DNA from: Thalassobacillus_A hwangdonensis
GTDB lineage: Bacteria > Bacillota > Bacilli > Bacillales > Halobacillaceae
Assembly: GCF_042675915.1 (NCBI RefSeq)
Contig: NZ_JBHTKL010000006.1
Location: 248,001 to 312,000 of the forward strand
DNA: 64,000 nt
Direction of reading: 5' to 3'
The notes under the pieces were generated by a model. That model was not told where the DNA came from, did not search any database, and worked only from the letters and a program-made list of their open reading frames with translations. A program made the translations under genes and the position numbers. The first letter of the stretch is position 1. Each line of letters starts with the position of its first letter. Positions 23,501-31,618 of the stretch are shown here, one piece after another.

Positions 23501-24246
23501 CAGTGCCTCACCTCCATTTTATTCATGATCAGTGTCGAAGCACCGAAACATAGGATGATCGTTAGTACTATTTTCACAAGAAAAAAGATAAACGAGGTTT
23601 CCCTGAAATACATCGCGAAAAGCTGCTCAAACAGTGGTTGCTGATCCATCATTTGATCAGAAAGGAACACCGTCCCGAAAATAAGGATAGGAATCCCTGC
23701 GATGAATGCTCTGTTGATTTGGACCAGCGACCCAATCAGATAGCCTAAAGAGGCAGCTAGAATGAAATACAAAATGGTTGCAAGTAATCCGTACAGGTAG
23801 GTAACTGTTGCGATTTCTTCAGACACCATATAACTTTCGGCAACAAAGGAGATGACGATGACTTTCAACCCTAAGCTGGCAAGAAAAGTAGTCACTCCCC
23901 CTATGACGCAGGCAAATCCAAGAAAAAGCATATTGGAAAGATTGCTTGTAAACCGATTCGTAACAAAAGCAAAATCTTCATACCGATAGGACTTGGTCGT
24001 CAGCAAAACTGCACTCATGAATGCCCAGATCATCATGAAGCCATGAATCAGATTTCCAGAATAAGAATCGATGGAATAATTGATATATCCACTGGACCCA
24101 CTATAACCACTGAGACCGCCCATAGAAAATAGTGCAGCGAGCACCTGGATGGCAATCATTGCGGTGAATGAACCGGAATGCGCTCTTATTTTATATTTGG
24201 TCAATGTTTTTATGATTTGCCATTGATTAATTTCGGTTGAAAACAT
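23500..24246 (-). CDS. ABC transporter permease
   Basis: 248 residues, start ATG 24246 after AAGGGGGAAT. About six hydrophobic segments (~25-45, 70-90, 105-130, 140-165, 172-190, 215-240) give an ABC-2-like permease. It overlaps the ATPase gene by 20 bp and the next gene by 1 bp, so the operon is tightly coupled. Substrate unknown; small permeases beside YtrA-type regulators are often linked to cell-envelope stress. Confidence 0.75.
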   Translation of the reverse strand: MFSTEINQWQIIKTLTKYKIRAHSGSFTAMIAIQVLAALFSMGGLSGYSGSSGYINYSIDSYSGNLIHGFMMIWAFMSAVLLTTKSYRYEDFAFVTNRFTSNLSNMLFLGFACVIGGVTTFLASLGLKVIVISFVAESYMVSEEIATVTYLYGLLATILYFILAASLGYLIGSLVQINRAFIAGIPILIFGTVFLSDQMMDQQPLFEQLFAMYFRETSFIFFLVKIVLTIILCFGASTLIMNKMEVRH

Positions 24247-25129
24247 CGTCGATTCCCCCTTTCGTTTTACTGGTCAGATAGGTACATAGATCATCCGGTG
24301 TTACGGATGTCAGCTTGATCCCTTTAATCATCGCGTTCTCATGATCCTGATGATTGAGATTATTTTTGATGACAACATAAGCGTGGGCATCTGTAATTGT
24401 TTTCGTTGCAATCACTTCTCTATTTGCTGTCCATTCGTTTACCTTTGCTGTCGGACCGCTTACTGCGATTGCATACTCTTTCATCTCATCGACTGACAGG
24501 TGCAGCAGTTCTTTCCCCTCATTGATGACGAGAATATCCTCCAATATTTCTTCCAGCTCATTCAATAGGTGGCTTGAGAGAATGATTGTCCTTGGATGGG
24601 AAAGGTAGTCTTTGAGTAGCGCGCGGTAGAAATCCTTCCGTACCGAAGAATCCATCCCAGTCGTCGGCTCATCAAAAATTGTCAGCGGACAACGTGCAGC
24701 AATCCCGACAATCGCATTGAACGTACTTCGCATCCCTTTTGACAAGGCATTGTGGAACTGATTCGGTCCAAAGCCGAAGTAGTCGAACAGCCGAAAGGCA
24801 AGCTCCTTATCCCAATTCGGATAAAACGTACCTGCAGCATTCAACACCTCATCCAGAGTCAGATAAGAGGAAAAATCCATTTCGTCATCGATGTAAATCA
24901 TGTTCGTCGCAACCTTCAAATTATTGAAAGGCGTTTCTTCGAACACACGAAGCGTGCCGGAAGTCGGTCGGAAGAATCCTGCTATCGTTTTCAACAAGGT
25001 CGTCTTCCCTGCACCGTTCCGCCCGATCAGACCAGTGATTTTTTCCTCTTGAAGGGTGAACGTCATTCCATCCAGTGCGGATTTTCTCTTATACTTTTTT
25101 GTAAGATCGATCGCTTCCACTACCTTCAT
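24227..25129 (-). CDS. ABC transporter ATP-binding protein
   Basis: 300 residues, start ATG 25129 overlapping the GntR stop as ATGA. Walker A GRNGAGKTT (~36-44), Walker B LTIFDEPTTG (~153-162) and switch His in ILSSHLL (~190). The usual LSGGQ signature is replaced by ALSKGMRS (~128-135), which is common in YtrB/EcsA-like ATPases. It powers the adjacent permease. Confidence 0.9.
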   Translation of the reverse strand: MKVVEAIDLTKKYKRKSALDGMTFTLQEEKITGLIGRNGAGKTTLLKTIAGFFRPTSGTLRVFEETPFNNLKVATNMIYIDDEMDFSSYLTLDEVLNAAGTFYPNWDKELAFRLFDYFGFGPNQFHNALSKGMRSTFNAIVGIAARCPLTIFDEPTTGMDSSVRKDFYRALLKDYLSHPRTIILSSHLLNELEEILEDILVINEGKELLHLSVDEMKEYAIAVSGPTAKVNEWTANREVIATKTITDAHAYVVIKNNLNHQDHENAMIKGIKLTSVTPDDLCTYLTSKTKGGIDDVFNRN

Positions 25130-25512
25130 TTCCCTTCCCCCTTCAGCTTCTCTTTCGCTTTGTTGATCATTTCGAATAATTCTTTTTCCGTTACGTTCAA
25201 GTATTCTGCTTCCTTCACGAGCTCCAGCACAAGCGTGCTTAGCGTATCACTCTTCCTCGTCGTGCGGATGATCTGCTCCGCTTCGGCTGTTACAAACATG
25301 CCAAGCCCCCGTTTCTTATATAAGACTCCTTCATCTGCCAACAGATTCAGCCCCTTGGCGGCGGTCGCCGGATTGATATCGAACATATCCGCAAGCTGGT
25401 ACTGGGAGTAGATTTTCCCGTCTGTCTTGATGGATCCATCGAGAATCTGCGTCTCCAGCCATTCAGCAATTTGGATATAGATCGGCTTTGTACTGTCCGA
25501 ATTTAGTATCAA
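25126..25512 (-). CDS. GntR-family regulator, YtrA type
   Basis: 128 residues from TTG 25512, with GGAGGG about 9 nt upstream. The winged helix spans PIYIQIAEWLETQILDGSIK through INPATAAKGLNLLADEGVLYKKRGLGMFV. The effector domain is very short (~50 residues), typical of the YtrA subfamily, which controls its own ABC operon. A perfect dyad (25546-25561) lies between the -10 box and the ribosome binding site, so it very probably represses this operon. Confidence 0.88.
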   Translation of the reverse strand: MILNSDSTKPIYIQIAEWLETQILDGSIKTDGKIYSQYQLADMFDINPATAAKGLNLLADEGVLYKKRGLGMFVTAEAEQIIRTTRKSDTLSTLVLELVKEAEYLNVTEKELFEMINKAKEKLKGEGK

Positions 25513-25545
25513 AAGTTATGTCCCTCCATTCGGTGACACCTAGTG

Positions 25546-25561
25546 CATTACTGTTGTAATG
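25546..25561 (-). promoter_or_regulatory. Candidate GntR operator
   Basis: CATTAC-TGTT-GTAATG, a perfect 6+4+6 dyad immediately downstream of the -10 box of the operon. Position predicts repression by blocking initiation. Confidence 0.6.
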
Positions 25562-25562
25562 T

Positions 25563-25591
25563 ACTATATTCCATATCTATGAAAATTGCAA
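25563..25591 (-). promoter_or_regulatory. Promoter of the GntR-ABC operon
   Basis: Minus strand -35 TTGCAA (25591-25586), 17-nt spacer, -10 TATAGT (25568-25563). Confidence 0.65.
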
Positions 25592-25740
25592 CAAAATCTT
25601 TCCAATTTTAAATGAAAATGGACAAATCCCTTTCTTTTGTAATGTATCTTTCGGCTCTGCCATCTGATCCCAACTATCCATTCATTTCCATTAAGTTACT
25701 ATCAAGCTGGTCATGAACATATAAATGTGAGGAGGGGGAG

Positions 25741-27231
25741 ATGGGCTTGTCGATACGAAATCACGCAGTTTACCGTAACCAGCACAACGAACCCAGCTAT
25801 CCGGATGGAATGCTGGCGATTGCACAGAATGGTTTATCAAAAACAAAGGACCCAAAGAAAATTATCATTATCGGTGCCGGCATGGCTGGTCTCGTTTCGG
25901 GTTCATTATTGAAAGATGCGGGACATGAAGTACTGATATTGGAAGGGAACAACCGGGTTGGTGGACGCGTGTACACGGTGAGGGATGCTTTTTCCAAAGG
26001 AAAATACCTCGATTGTGGTGCGATGAGGATTCCGGAAGATCATTACCTCGCATTTGAATATATCCGCAAGTTCAACCTTCCATTCAACCGGTTCATCAAT
26101 TCTTCAAAGGATGACATCATTCTGGTGAATGGCGTGGAAACGACCAGGGGCGAGTATGAAGCAAATCCGGATATCCTGAACTATCCTGTCGCTCCCCATG
26201 AAAAAGGAAAAACCGCTGCTGAGCTTCTTAAAGGTGCTTTGAAACCTTTTCTGGACTTATACGAGGCGAGTAATCAAAAAGAAAAAGAGAAGTTGATCAA
26301 AAAATTCGACCGCTATTCGATGGATAACTTTCTGCTGTATAATCCGCTTGGCCCTTCGCTCTCCCCTTCCGCCGTTCGAATGGTGAAAGTAATGCTTGGG
26401 TTCGAAGGTTTCGCTGAACTGTCCTTTACAAATACACTGTTTGATATCGTGCTTACCGTGTTTGATGAAGACTTGAAATTCTATGAGATCACCGGCGGGA
26501 ATGATAAGCTGCCGAAAAGCTTCCTCGATCAGCTCGAGGATGACATTCTCTATAACGAAAAAGTTAGCCGAATAGTTCATGAAGAAGATAAAGTGACAGT
26601 GCTTACGAGGAATATGGAGACAGGATTGTATGATACTTATGAAGCCGATTACGTGATCAGCGCGATTCCGTTCACTGTTTTGCAGTTCATTGAAGTCTAT
26701 CCTTACGATACATTTTCTTTTGAAAAATGGAGGGCGATCCGGGAACTCCACTATGTTTCTTCTGTAAAAGTAGGAATTGAATTCAAGACCTCTTTCTGGG
26801 AAAAGTACGGCTTGAAAGGTGCCAATGCGCTGACTGACTTCGCCTCCCAATTCTCCTATTCACCATCTGCAAATGGCGAGTCAGGGATTGTGCTTGCCAG
26901 TTATACGTGGGGCGATAACGCAAAGCTCTGGAATTCGCTGCCTGAACAGGAAAGGATCTTTGAAGCATTGCAGGACCTTGCCAAGATTCATGGTACGCAG
27001 GTTTATGATGAATTTTTGACGGGGGCATCGTTCAGCTGGAGTCAGAACCAGTTTTCTGCCGGATGCTTTACGTTATTCCTTCCGAATCAGGCAGCATCCT
27101 TCCCTGACATCGTGAAGCGCCCGGAAGGAAGAATCCACTTTGCAGGAGAGCATGCATCCGACTTCCACGGCTGGATCGAAGGCGCCCTCCAGTCCGGCAT
27201 CCGCGCCGCCCACGAAATCCACACACTTTAG
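25741..27231 (+). CDS. Flavin monoamine/L-amino-acid oxidase-like protein
   Basis: 496 residues, start ATG 25741 after GGAGGGGGAG. FAD-binding Rossmann motif IIIIGAGMAGLVSGSLL (~42-58), then LEGNNRVGGRVYT (~68-80, the GG doublet of amine oxidases), and a C-terminal IHFAGEHASDFHGWIEGALQSG that contacts FAD. It matches the YobN-like group of Bacillus. It should oxidise an amine or amino acid with release of H2O2 and NH3. No signal peptide is evident. Monocistronic; followed by a large hairpin. Confidence 0.87.
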   Translation: MGLSIRNHAVYRNQHNEPSYPDGMLAIAQNGLSKTKDPKKIIIIGAGMAGLVSGSLLKDAGHEVLILEGNNRVGGRVYTVRDAFSKGKYLDCGAMRIPEDHYLAFEYIRKFNLPFNRFINSSKDDIILVNGVETTRGEYEANPDILNYPVAPHEKGKTAAELLKGALKPFLDLYEASNQKEKEKLIKKFDRYSMDNFLLYNPLGPSLSPSAVRMVKVMLGFEGFAELSFTNTLFDIVLTVFDEDLKFYEITGGNDKLPKSFLDQLEDDILYNEKVSRIVHEEDKVTVLTRNMETGLYDTYEADYVISAIPFTVLQFIEVYPYDTFSFEKWRAIRELHYVSSVKVGIEFKTSFWEKYGLKGANALTDFASQFSYSPSANGESGIVLASYTWGDNAKLWNSLPEQERIFEALQDLAKIHGTQVYDEFLTGASFSWSQNQFSAGCFTLFLPNQAASFPDIVKRPEGRIHFAGEHASDFHGWIEGALQSGIRAAHEIHTL

Positions 27232-27236
27232 CAGAG

Positions 27237-27292
27237 TGAGGGACAGTCCCCCGCCACTTCACCGCGGTGAAGCAGTCGGGGACTGTCCCTCA
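27237..27292. repeat. Large hairpin with nested palindrome
   Basis: TGAGGGACAGTCCCC(C)G at 27237-27253 pairs with CGGGGACTGTCCCTCA at 27277-27292. Inside lies the perfect 16-bp palindrome CTTCACCGCGGTGAAG (27257-27272). No T-run follows, so it is a poor intrinsic terminator. It looks like a dispersed REP- or MITE-like element placed just after the oxidase stop. Confidence 0.75.
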
Positions 27293-27431
27293 GTGCGTTA
27301 AACCGAGTCTGTTCCTTTGATTTAACTGTCACTTTTAGGGTAATCTTACATTATGACACATCGTTCTATCCCTCTGGCATTTCCTACTTTCACACAACAA
27401 CCATCTATATAAAGGAGCTATTTATAAACTT

Positions 27432-28922
27432 ATGTTTTTTGACGCATTCGGCACAGATGCCTTCTTACTTCTTACTGCATTCCTTCTTTTCAGCGGTGTT
27501 CTGGTGGCTAAATTCTCCAGTCGCTGGGGCATTCCATCCTTGATTCTGTTTATCGTCGTCGGCATGATCGCCGGTAGTGACGGACTCGGTCTTATCTATT
27601 TCGATGATGCGAAGACAGCTCAGATCATCGGTGTATTTGCGCTGGTCATCATCCTATTTGAGGGTGGTCTACATACAAAATGGGCAACGGTCCGTTCGGT
27701 TGCAGGTCCCTCCCTTTCATTAGCCACCCTTGGCGTAATCATCACTTCAACAATTATTGGCTTATCTGCCTACTGGCTGTTTGAATTGTCCTTACTACAG
27801 GGCATGCTGCTCGGCGCCATCGTCGGTTCAACTGATGCCGCGGCCGTATTTGCAGCGCTCAAAGAAAGAAACATCAAGGCGAAGATGGGGGCGACGCTCG
27901 AAGCAGAATCCGGAACGAACGACCCGATGGCTGTCTTCCTGACGTTATCGTTCATCGAACTGACCCTGATGCCTGACCAATCGATCTGGATGCTGCTTCC
28001 AACGTTCTTCCTGCAAATGGGGGCAGGGATTGTGCTGGGAGTTATCTTCGGTAAAGTTGCATCGTTCTCCATCAATCGGATCCGACTCGACTCAAGCGCA
28101 CTATATCCGATTTTTTCAGTGGCATTTGCATTGATTACGTATAGTGTGACAGCGTTTATCGGGGGCAGCGGTTTTCTTGCCGTTTATGTCGCCGCCCTAG
28201 TGATTGGTAACAGTGAACTGACCTACCGCTATTCCATTTTCCAGTTCAATGAAGGATTTGCCTGGATGGCTCAGATACTGATGTTCATCATCCTTGGTCT
28301 GCTCGTATTTCCCGGTCAACTATTTTCAACAACAATCGTATGGGACGGGCTGTTCTTATCATTGTTATTGATTCTTGTCGCACGCCCTGTTGCCGTTTTT
28401 CTTTCGTTAATCAAGATGAACTATACGATTCGCGAGAAGATATTCATCTCATGGGCAGGTTTACGTGGAGCAGTTCCGATCGTACTTGCGACCTTCCCGA
28501 TTGTCGACGGTGTGGAAAATAGCCAATTCATGTTCAACATCGTCTTTTTCATCGTCCTGACATCAGCACTCGTCCAAGGTTCGACCATCTCGCTGGTCGC
28601 GAAAAAACTCCACCTTGTCGGACCGAAGAAAGACGTACCTCATCATTCGATTGAGCTTATTTCAATGGGTAAAGCTGCAGCGGAGATGATCCAGTACCAG
28701 ACGAATAGCGAATCGGCCATCGTCGGGATGAAACTGAGGGATATCTCCTTCCCGGCAAGAGCAAATATCAGCGCCATCGTCCGAAACAATGAAGTCATCA
28801 CGCCATATGGCGAGACAGAAATCAAAACAGGCGACTTCCTCTACATTCTTGTCGAAGAAAAATATAAGGAACAATTGAAAAAAGTACTCGAGCAGAAGAT
28901 CGAACGTCCAGCTGCCGAGTGA
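27432..28922 (+). CDS. K+/H+ antiporter, CPA1/NhaP2-like with RCK_C domain
   Basis: 496 residues, start ATG 27432; the nearest Shine-Dalgarno AAAGGAG is about 15 nt upstream, unusually far, with no better start. Twelve to thirteen membrane segments occupy ~5-390. SGTNDPMAVF (~161-170) is the ion-site motif of the Na+/H+ exchanger fold. The C-terminal ~85 residues (VGMKLRDISFPARANISAIV ... GDFLYILVEEK) form a TrkA_C/RCK_C domain. It exchanges K+ or Na+ for H+, aiding pH and osmotic balance. Monocistronic. Confidence 0.88.
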   Translation: MFFDAFGTDAFLLLTAFLLFSGVLVAKFSSRWGIPSLILFIVVGMIAGSDGLGLIYFDDAKTAQIIGVFALVIILFEGGLHTKWATVRSVAGPSLSLATLGVIITSTIIGLSAYWLFELSLLQGMLLGAIVGSTDAAAVFAALKERNIKAKMGATLEAESGTNDPMAVFLTLSFIELTLMPDQSIWMLLPTFFLQMGAGIVLGVIFGKVASFSINRIRLDSSALYPIFSVAFALITYSVTAFIGGSGFLAVYVAALVIGNSELTYRYSIFQFNEGFAWMAQILMFIILGLLVFPGQLFSTTIVWDGLFLSLLLILVARPVAVFLSLIKMNYTIREKIFISWAGLRGAVPIVLATFPIVDGVENSQFMFNIVFFIVLTSALVQGSTISLVAKKLHLVGPKKDVPHHSIELISMGKAAAEMIQYQTNSESAIVGMKLRDISFPARANISAIVRNNEVITPYGETEIKTGDFLYILVEEKYKEQLKKVLEQKIERPAAE

Positions 28923-28930
28923 ATCATGGT

Positions 28931-28963
28931 CGCTCCCCCTTTTTAGGTGGGGGCGGCTTTTTT
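28931..28963 (+). terminator. Terminator of the antiporter gene
   Basis: CCCCC...GGGGG core stem with a U/A-containing loop followed by CGGCTTTTTTG. The stem has mismatches in its lower part but the T-run is strong. Confidence 0.65.
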
Positions 28964-28984
28964 GTGATGGTTTGAGATGGGAGG

Positions 28985-29095
28985 TGACCGACTTTCTGTG
29001 ATTTTGACCGAATAGAGGGGATTTTTGACCGACTTTCTGAAATTATGACCGATTCCATAGAATTTTGACCGATTCGACCGAAATCAGGAAATTCT
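28985..29095 (+). repeat. 20-21-bp intergenic array (family B)
   Basis: Core TTTTGACCGA with GACCGA at 28986, 29006, 29027, 29047, 29067 and a short extra copy at 29076. Spacing is 20-21 bp except the last. Between cores are ~10 variable bases, two of them ACTTTCTG. It lies after the antiporter terminator and before the YnfA gene. The sequence is unrelated to families A and C but has the same period and location type. Confidence 0.8.
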
Positions 29096-29154
29096 GCTCA
29101 ACCAACTAATCTTAGTTATACTAGAAAATAGATACTAACGGAGGTGCCCCTCAA

Positions 29155-29484
29155 ATGCTGCATGCTATCTACCTGTTCGTACTGGCAGGTTTAGCCGAAA
29201 TTGGCGGCGGATATTTGATCTGGCTCTGGCTTCGTGAAGGAAAACCGTTCTATTGGGGACTTGGCGGCGGACTGGCACTCGCTTTTTACGGGGTAATCGC
29301 CACCTTCCAGGCGTTCCCTTCATTCGGCAGGGTTTACGCTGCATACGGAGGCGTCTTCATTGTGCTTTCCGTCCTGTGGGGATGGGGAGTCGACCGGAAG
29401 ACACCAGACATGTACGACTGGCTTGGAGCCGGAATTTGTATCATCGGCGTCGCTGTCATGCTGTTCGCCCCCCGCACTACATAA
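29155..29484 (+). CDS. YnfA/UPF0060-family membrane protein
   Basis: 109 residues, start ATG 29155 after CGGAGGTG. Four hydrophobic segments with the family motifs AGLAEIGGGYLIWLWLREGK (~11-30) and AAYGGVFIVLSVLWGWGVD (~62-80). YnfA proteins resemble small multidrug resistance (SMR) transporters in size and topology and may export drugs or cations as dimers. It lies upstream of, and partly overlaps the promoter area of, the MerR gene. Confidence 0.88.
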   Translation: MLHAIYLFVLAGLAEIGGGYLIWLWLREGKPFYWGLGGGLALAFYGVIATFQAFPSFGRVYAAYGGVFIVLSVLWGWGVDRKTPDMYDWLGAGICIIGVAVMLFAPRTT

Positions 29485-29491
29485 CTCACGC

Positions 29492-29523
29492 TTGACTCTG
29501 TGGTGTACCCCACAGTTTAAGAT
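29492..29523 (+). promoter_or_regulatory. MerR-type promoter with dyad in a long spacer
   Basis: -35 TTGACT (29492-29497), 19-20 nt spacer, -10 TTAAGA/TAAGAT (29517-29523). The spacer contains the perfect dyad CTGTGG-TGTACC-CCACAG (29498-29515). A dyad in an over-long 19-20 bp spacer is the hallmark of MerR-activated promoters. Confidence 0.75.
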
Positions 29524-29542
29524 AGGAAGTGGGAGGAAAATG

Positions 29543-29887
29543 ATGTACAAAATTGGTGAGTTTGTCGAGTTGACCGGCCTGACGAAAGAGACATTGCGTT
29601 ACTATGAAGAAGTGAACCTGCTAGAGCCAGCCTATATCGATCCAGATAACAACTATCGTTATTACGATGATGGCAGCTACTTTCTGGCATTATTACTGAT
29701 CAAGCTCCGCGAATTTGGCTTCACGATTCAGGAAATGATCACAGTCATGGAAGACGAATCGTTCGAGCACTTGGAAGAACTGGTATTGGAAAAACGAAAG
29801 AATATCCAGATGCAGATTCGAAAGCTGCAACAGACAACGCAGGAAATCGATGAATTCATTGCATCTGGAAAGGAGGACACACAATGA
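29543..29887 (+). CDS. MerR-family transcription activator
   Basis: 114 residues. Two adjacent ATG codons exist (29540, 29543); the second has better spacing from GGGAGG. MYKIGEFVELTGLTKETLRYYEEVNLLEP is the MerR HTH, followed by the wing NNYRYYDDGSY and a dimerisation coiled coil (~75-110). No effector domain and no metal-binding Cys are present, so the ligand may be a small organic molecule or bound by partner residues. It probably controls its own operon through the dyad promoter just upstream and overlaps the SRPBCC gene (ATGA). Confidence 0.87.
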   Translation: MYKIGEFVELTGLTKETLRYYEEVNLLEPAYIDPDNNYRYYDDGSYFLALLLIKLREFGFTIQEMITVMEDESFEHLEELVLEKRKNIQMQIRKLQQTTQEIDEFIASGKEDTQ

Positions 29888-30336
29888 TTGAATGGAAAGA
29901 AGAAAAAGTGATCGACGCACCTATCGAAGAGGTTTGGGACCTTTTCAAAGATAAAAACATCCAGCGCATCATGCCTAAAGTAGAAGAACATACCATCATT
30001 GAAAAAACAGAAACCGAAGTCGGAGCCAAGCATACCCAGACCTACCGTGAAGGAAAGCGGACCGAAACTTACATCGTGGATACCCTTGCATATATCGATA
30101 CGACGGAAAGAAAGCTGAAAACAATCAGCTTCATCCTTGCAAGAGCTTTCGAAATGAAGCTTACCTTCGAGCTCGTGAAAGAAGGAGAAGCACAAACGCG
30201 TCTGATTTACGCTGGTCATAATAAAGGCATCAACTTTGTCGGCAAAGCGATGCTGAAGCTCGGCAACAAAAAAGGCGCAAACGATGTCATTCAGGATTTT
30301 TTGAATCGTGTCGACCAGGAAGCTACAAAAAAATAA
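29884..30336 (+). CDS. SRPBCC-fold (START/Bet v1-like) protein
   Basis: 150 residues, start ATG 29884 overlapping the MerR stop by 4 nt. Starts IEWKEEKVIDAPIEEVWDLFKDKNIQRIMPKVEEH and shows a beta-rich middle and long C-terminal helix, as in polyketide cyclase/SRPBCC proteins that hold hydrophobic ligands in a deep pocket. Coupling to a MerR regulator suggests both respond to one hydrophobic compound, with this protein binding or modifying it. Confidence 0.8.
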   Translation: MIEWKEEKVIDAPIEEVWDLFKDKNIQRIMPKVEEHTIIEKTETEVGAKHTQTYREGKRTETYIVDTLAYIDTTERKLKTISFILARAFEMKLTFELVKEGEAQTRLIYAGHNKGINFVGKAMLKLGNKKGANDVIQDFLNRVDQEATKK

Positions 30337-30368
30337 ACGTTCGGAGTGCCTCCACTCCGAACGATTTT
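30337..30368. terminator. Terminator between SRPBCC and GNAT genes
   Basis: CGTTCGGAGTG / CACTCCGAACG perfect 11-bp stem with a short loop followed by ATTTT. It serves the plus-strand MerR operon and overlaps the end of the convergent GNAT gene. Confidence 0.85.
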
Positions 30369-30828
30369 ACACTTCCTTATGTACGAATACTTTATTTTGC
30401 AAGAATCCCCTCTTCTCGTAAAACGCTGCAGCATCAACATTTTCTGCCCAGTAATCCAGTTCCACCCGGGTGAGCCCACGTTCTTCAGCAAGCGTTTCAA
30501 TTTTATCCATCAGCTTCGTTCCGTAACCGCCATTCCGATATGCCTGATTAATGGAAATCTGATGGACATACAACGCCTTGTACCCATATTTGAATGGATT
30601 TTCAGGATACTCCTTGACCTCCAGCCAGGCATAGCCGATTGCTTCCCCTGCTTCCTCCGCTAATAAAAACAGATAATTCTCTTTATGTATGATTCCTTTG
30701 AAAAAATCCTTGAATGCCTCATAGTCATGAGGTTTTACCAGCTCCGGATTCAAGCCCACATGAATATCGTGCACGTGTTTGTTCAATCTTGCCAGTAGTT
30801 CGTAATCGTCCGAAATCTTGATTTGCAT
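30367..30828 (-). CDS. GNAT N-acetyltransferase
   Basis: 153 residues, start ATG 30828 after GGGGGGAAAA. Acetyl-CoA loop region LYVHQISINQAYRNGGYGTKLMDKIE (~74-99, with R-x2-G-x-G) and LDYWAENVDAAAFYEKRGF near the C-terminus give a standard GNAT fold. Acceptor unknown. It begins 1 nt after the DUF421 gene stop, so both are likely cotranscribed. Confidence 0.87.
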   Translation of the reverse strand: MQIKISDDYELLARLNKHVHDIHVGLNPELVKPHDYEAFKDFFKGIIHKENYLFLLAEEAGEAIGYAWLEVKEYPENPFKYGYKALYVHQISINQAYRNGGYGTKLMDKIETLAEERGLTRVELDYWAENVDAAAFYEKRGFLQNKVFVHKEV

Positions 30829-31527
30829 CTATTTTCCCCCTTCATCTCTTCGATCGATATGCAACGCACCATCCTTCAGAACCTCTGCATAAAACACGTC
30901 GGCGACCTTCGCTATACCAGCGCTTCGCAATTGCTGCAGCAGCCATTCCTCATCTAAATTAAGTTCCTTCATATTTTTCCTGACGAGGCTTCCATCTGAA
31001 ATAACGGTTGTCGGGATAGGAATTGGAGAACTTGCGCTTATTTGGATCGACAAATCCTTTTTCGTCACTTGCTGGTGAAGATCCTTCTTCATCAACGAGA
31101 GCTGTCCGTCTGTTTCAAACACAGCATAGTCCACTTCAGCTACAGAAAAAGCCCCCTTCTTCCGCAATAAGCTGAGAAGTTCATCCATGGTCAACCTCGT
31201 CTTTCTCAGTGAACGCTCCATCACCTTCCCATGCTTGACCACCATGATGGGCTGCCCATTCATCCAAGAACTTGCTGTTTTTGACTTCATCTCGAACCAG
31301 CCGGCACCAAGTGTGAATACTGCCCAAGCCAGTAATACAATCATACCATTACGCAGACTGACAGTGTCGCTCATAACAGAATCAGCAGCCAAGGATCCAA
31401 TTGCCACCGCAGATACAAAATTGAAGAAGGTCATTTGACTGATCTCTTTTCGCCCCATAAGTCGAGTCAATACTAACAGTACGATAAACGTCAATGCTAA
31501 ACGAGCTAATAGTTCGGTTACACCCAT
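30829..31527 (-). CDS. DUF421 (YetF-like) membrane protein
   Basis: 232 residues, start ATG 31527 after GAGGAGG. Three N-terminal membrane helices with LMGRKEISQMTFFNFVSAVAIGS (~23-45), then a soluble part with NGQPIMVVKHGKV and LLRKKGAFSVAEVDYAVFETDGQLS, the conserved core of DUF421. B. subtilis relatives such as YetF sit in spore or envelope regulons; the biochemical role is unclear. It lies next to the ger operon on the same strand but 91 nt beyond its end. Confidence 0.85.
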   Translation of the reverse strand: MGVTELLARLALTFIVLLVLTRLMGRKEISQMTFFNFVSAVAIGSLAADSVMSDTVSLRNGMIVLLAWAVFTLGAGWFEMKSKTASSWMNGQPIMVVKHGKVMERSLRKTRLTMDELLSLLRKKGAFSVAEVDYAVFETDGQLSLMKKDLHQQVTKKDLSIQISASSPIPIPTTVISDGSLVRKNMKELNLDEEWLLQQLRSAGIAKVADVFYAEVLKDGALHIDRRDEGGK

Positions 31528-31618
31528 TGATCATAACCTCCTCAAAAGTATGCTTCTGCTATTATCGTGCCATTTATGAAGGGGGAATCCAGATGAAGGA
31601 TACCGCACACATGCCTCT

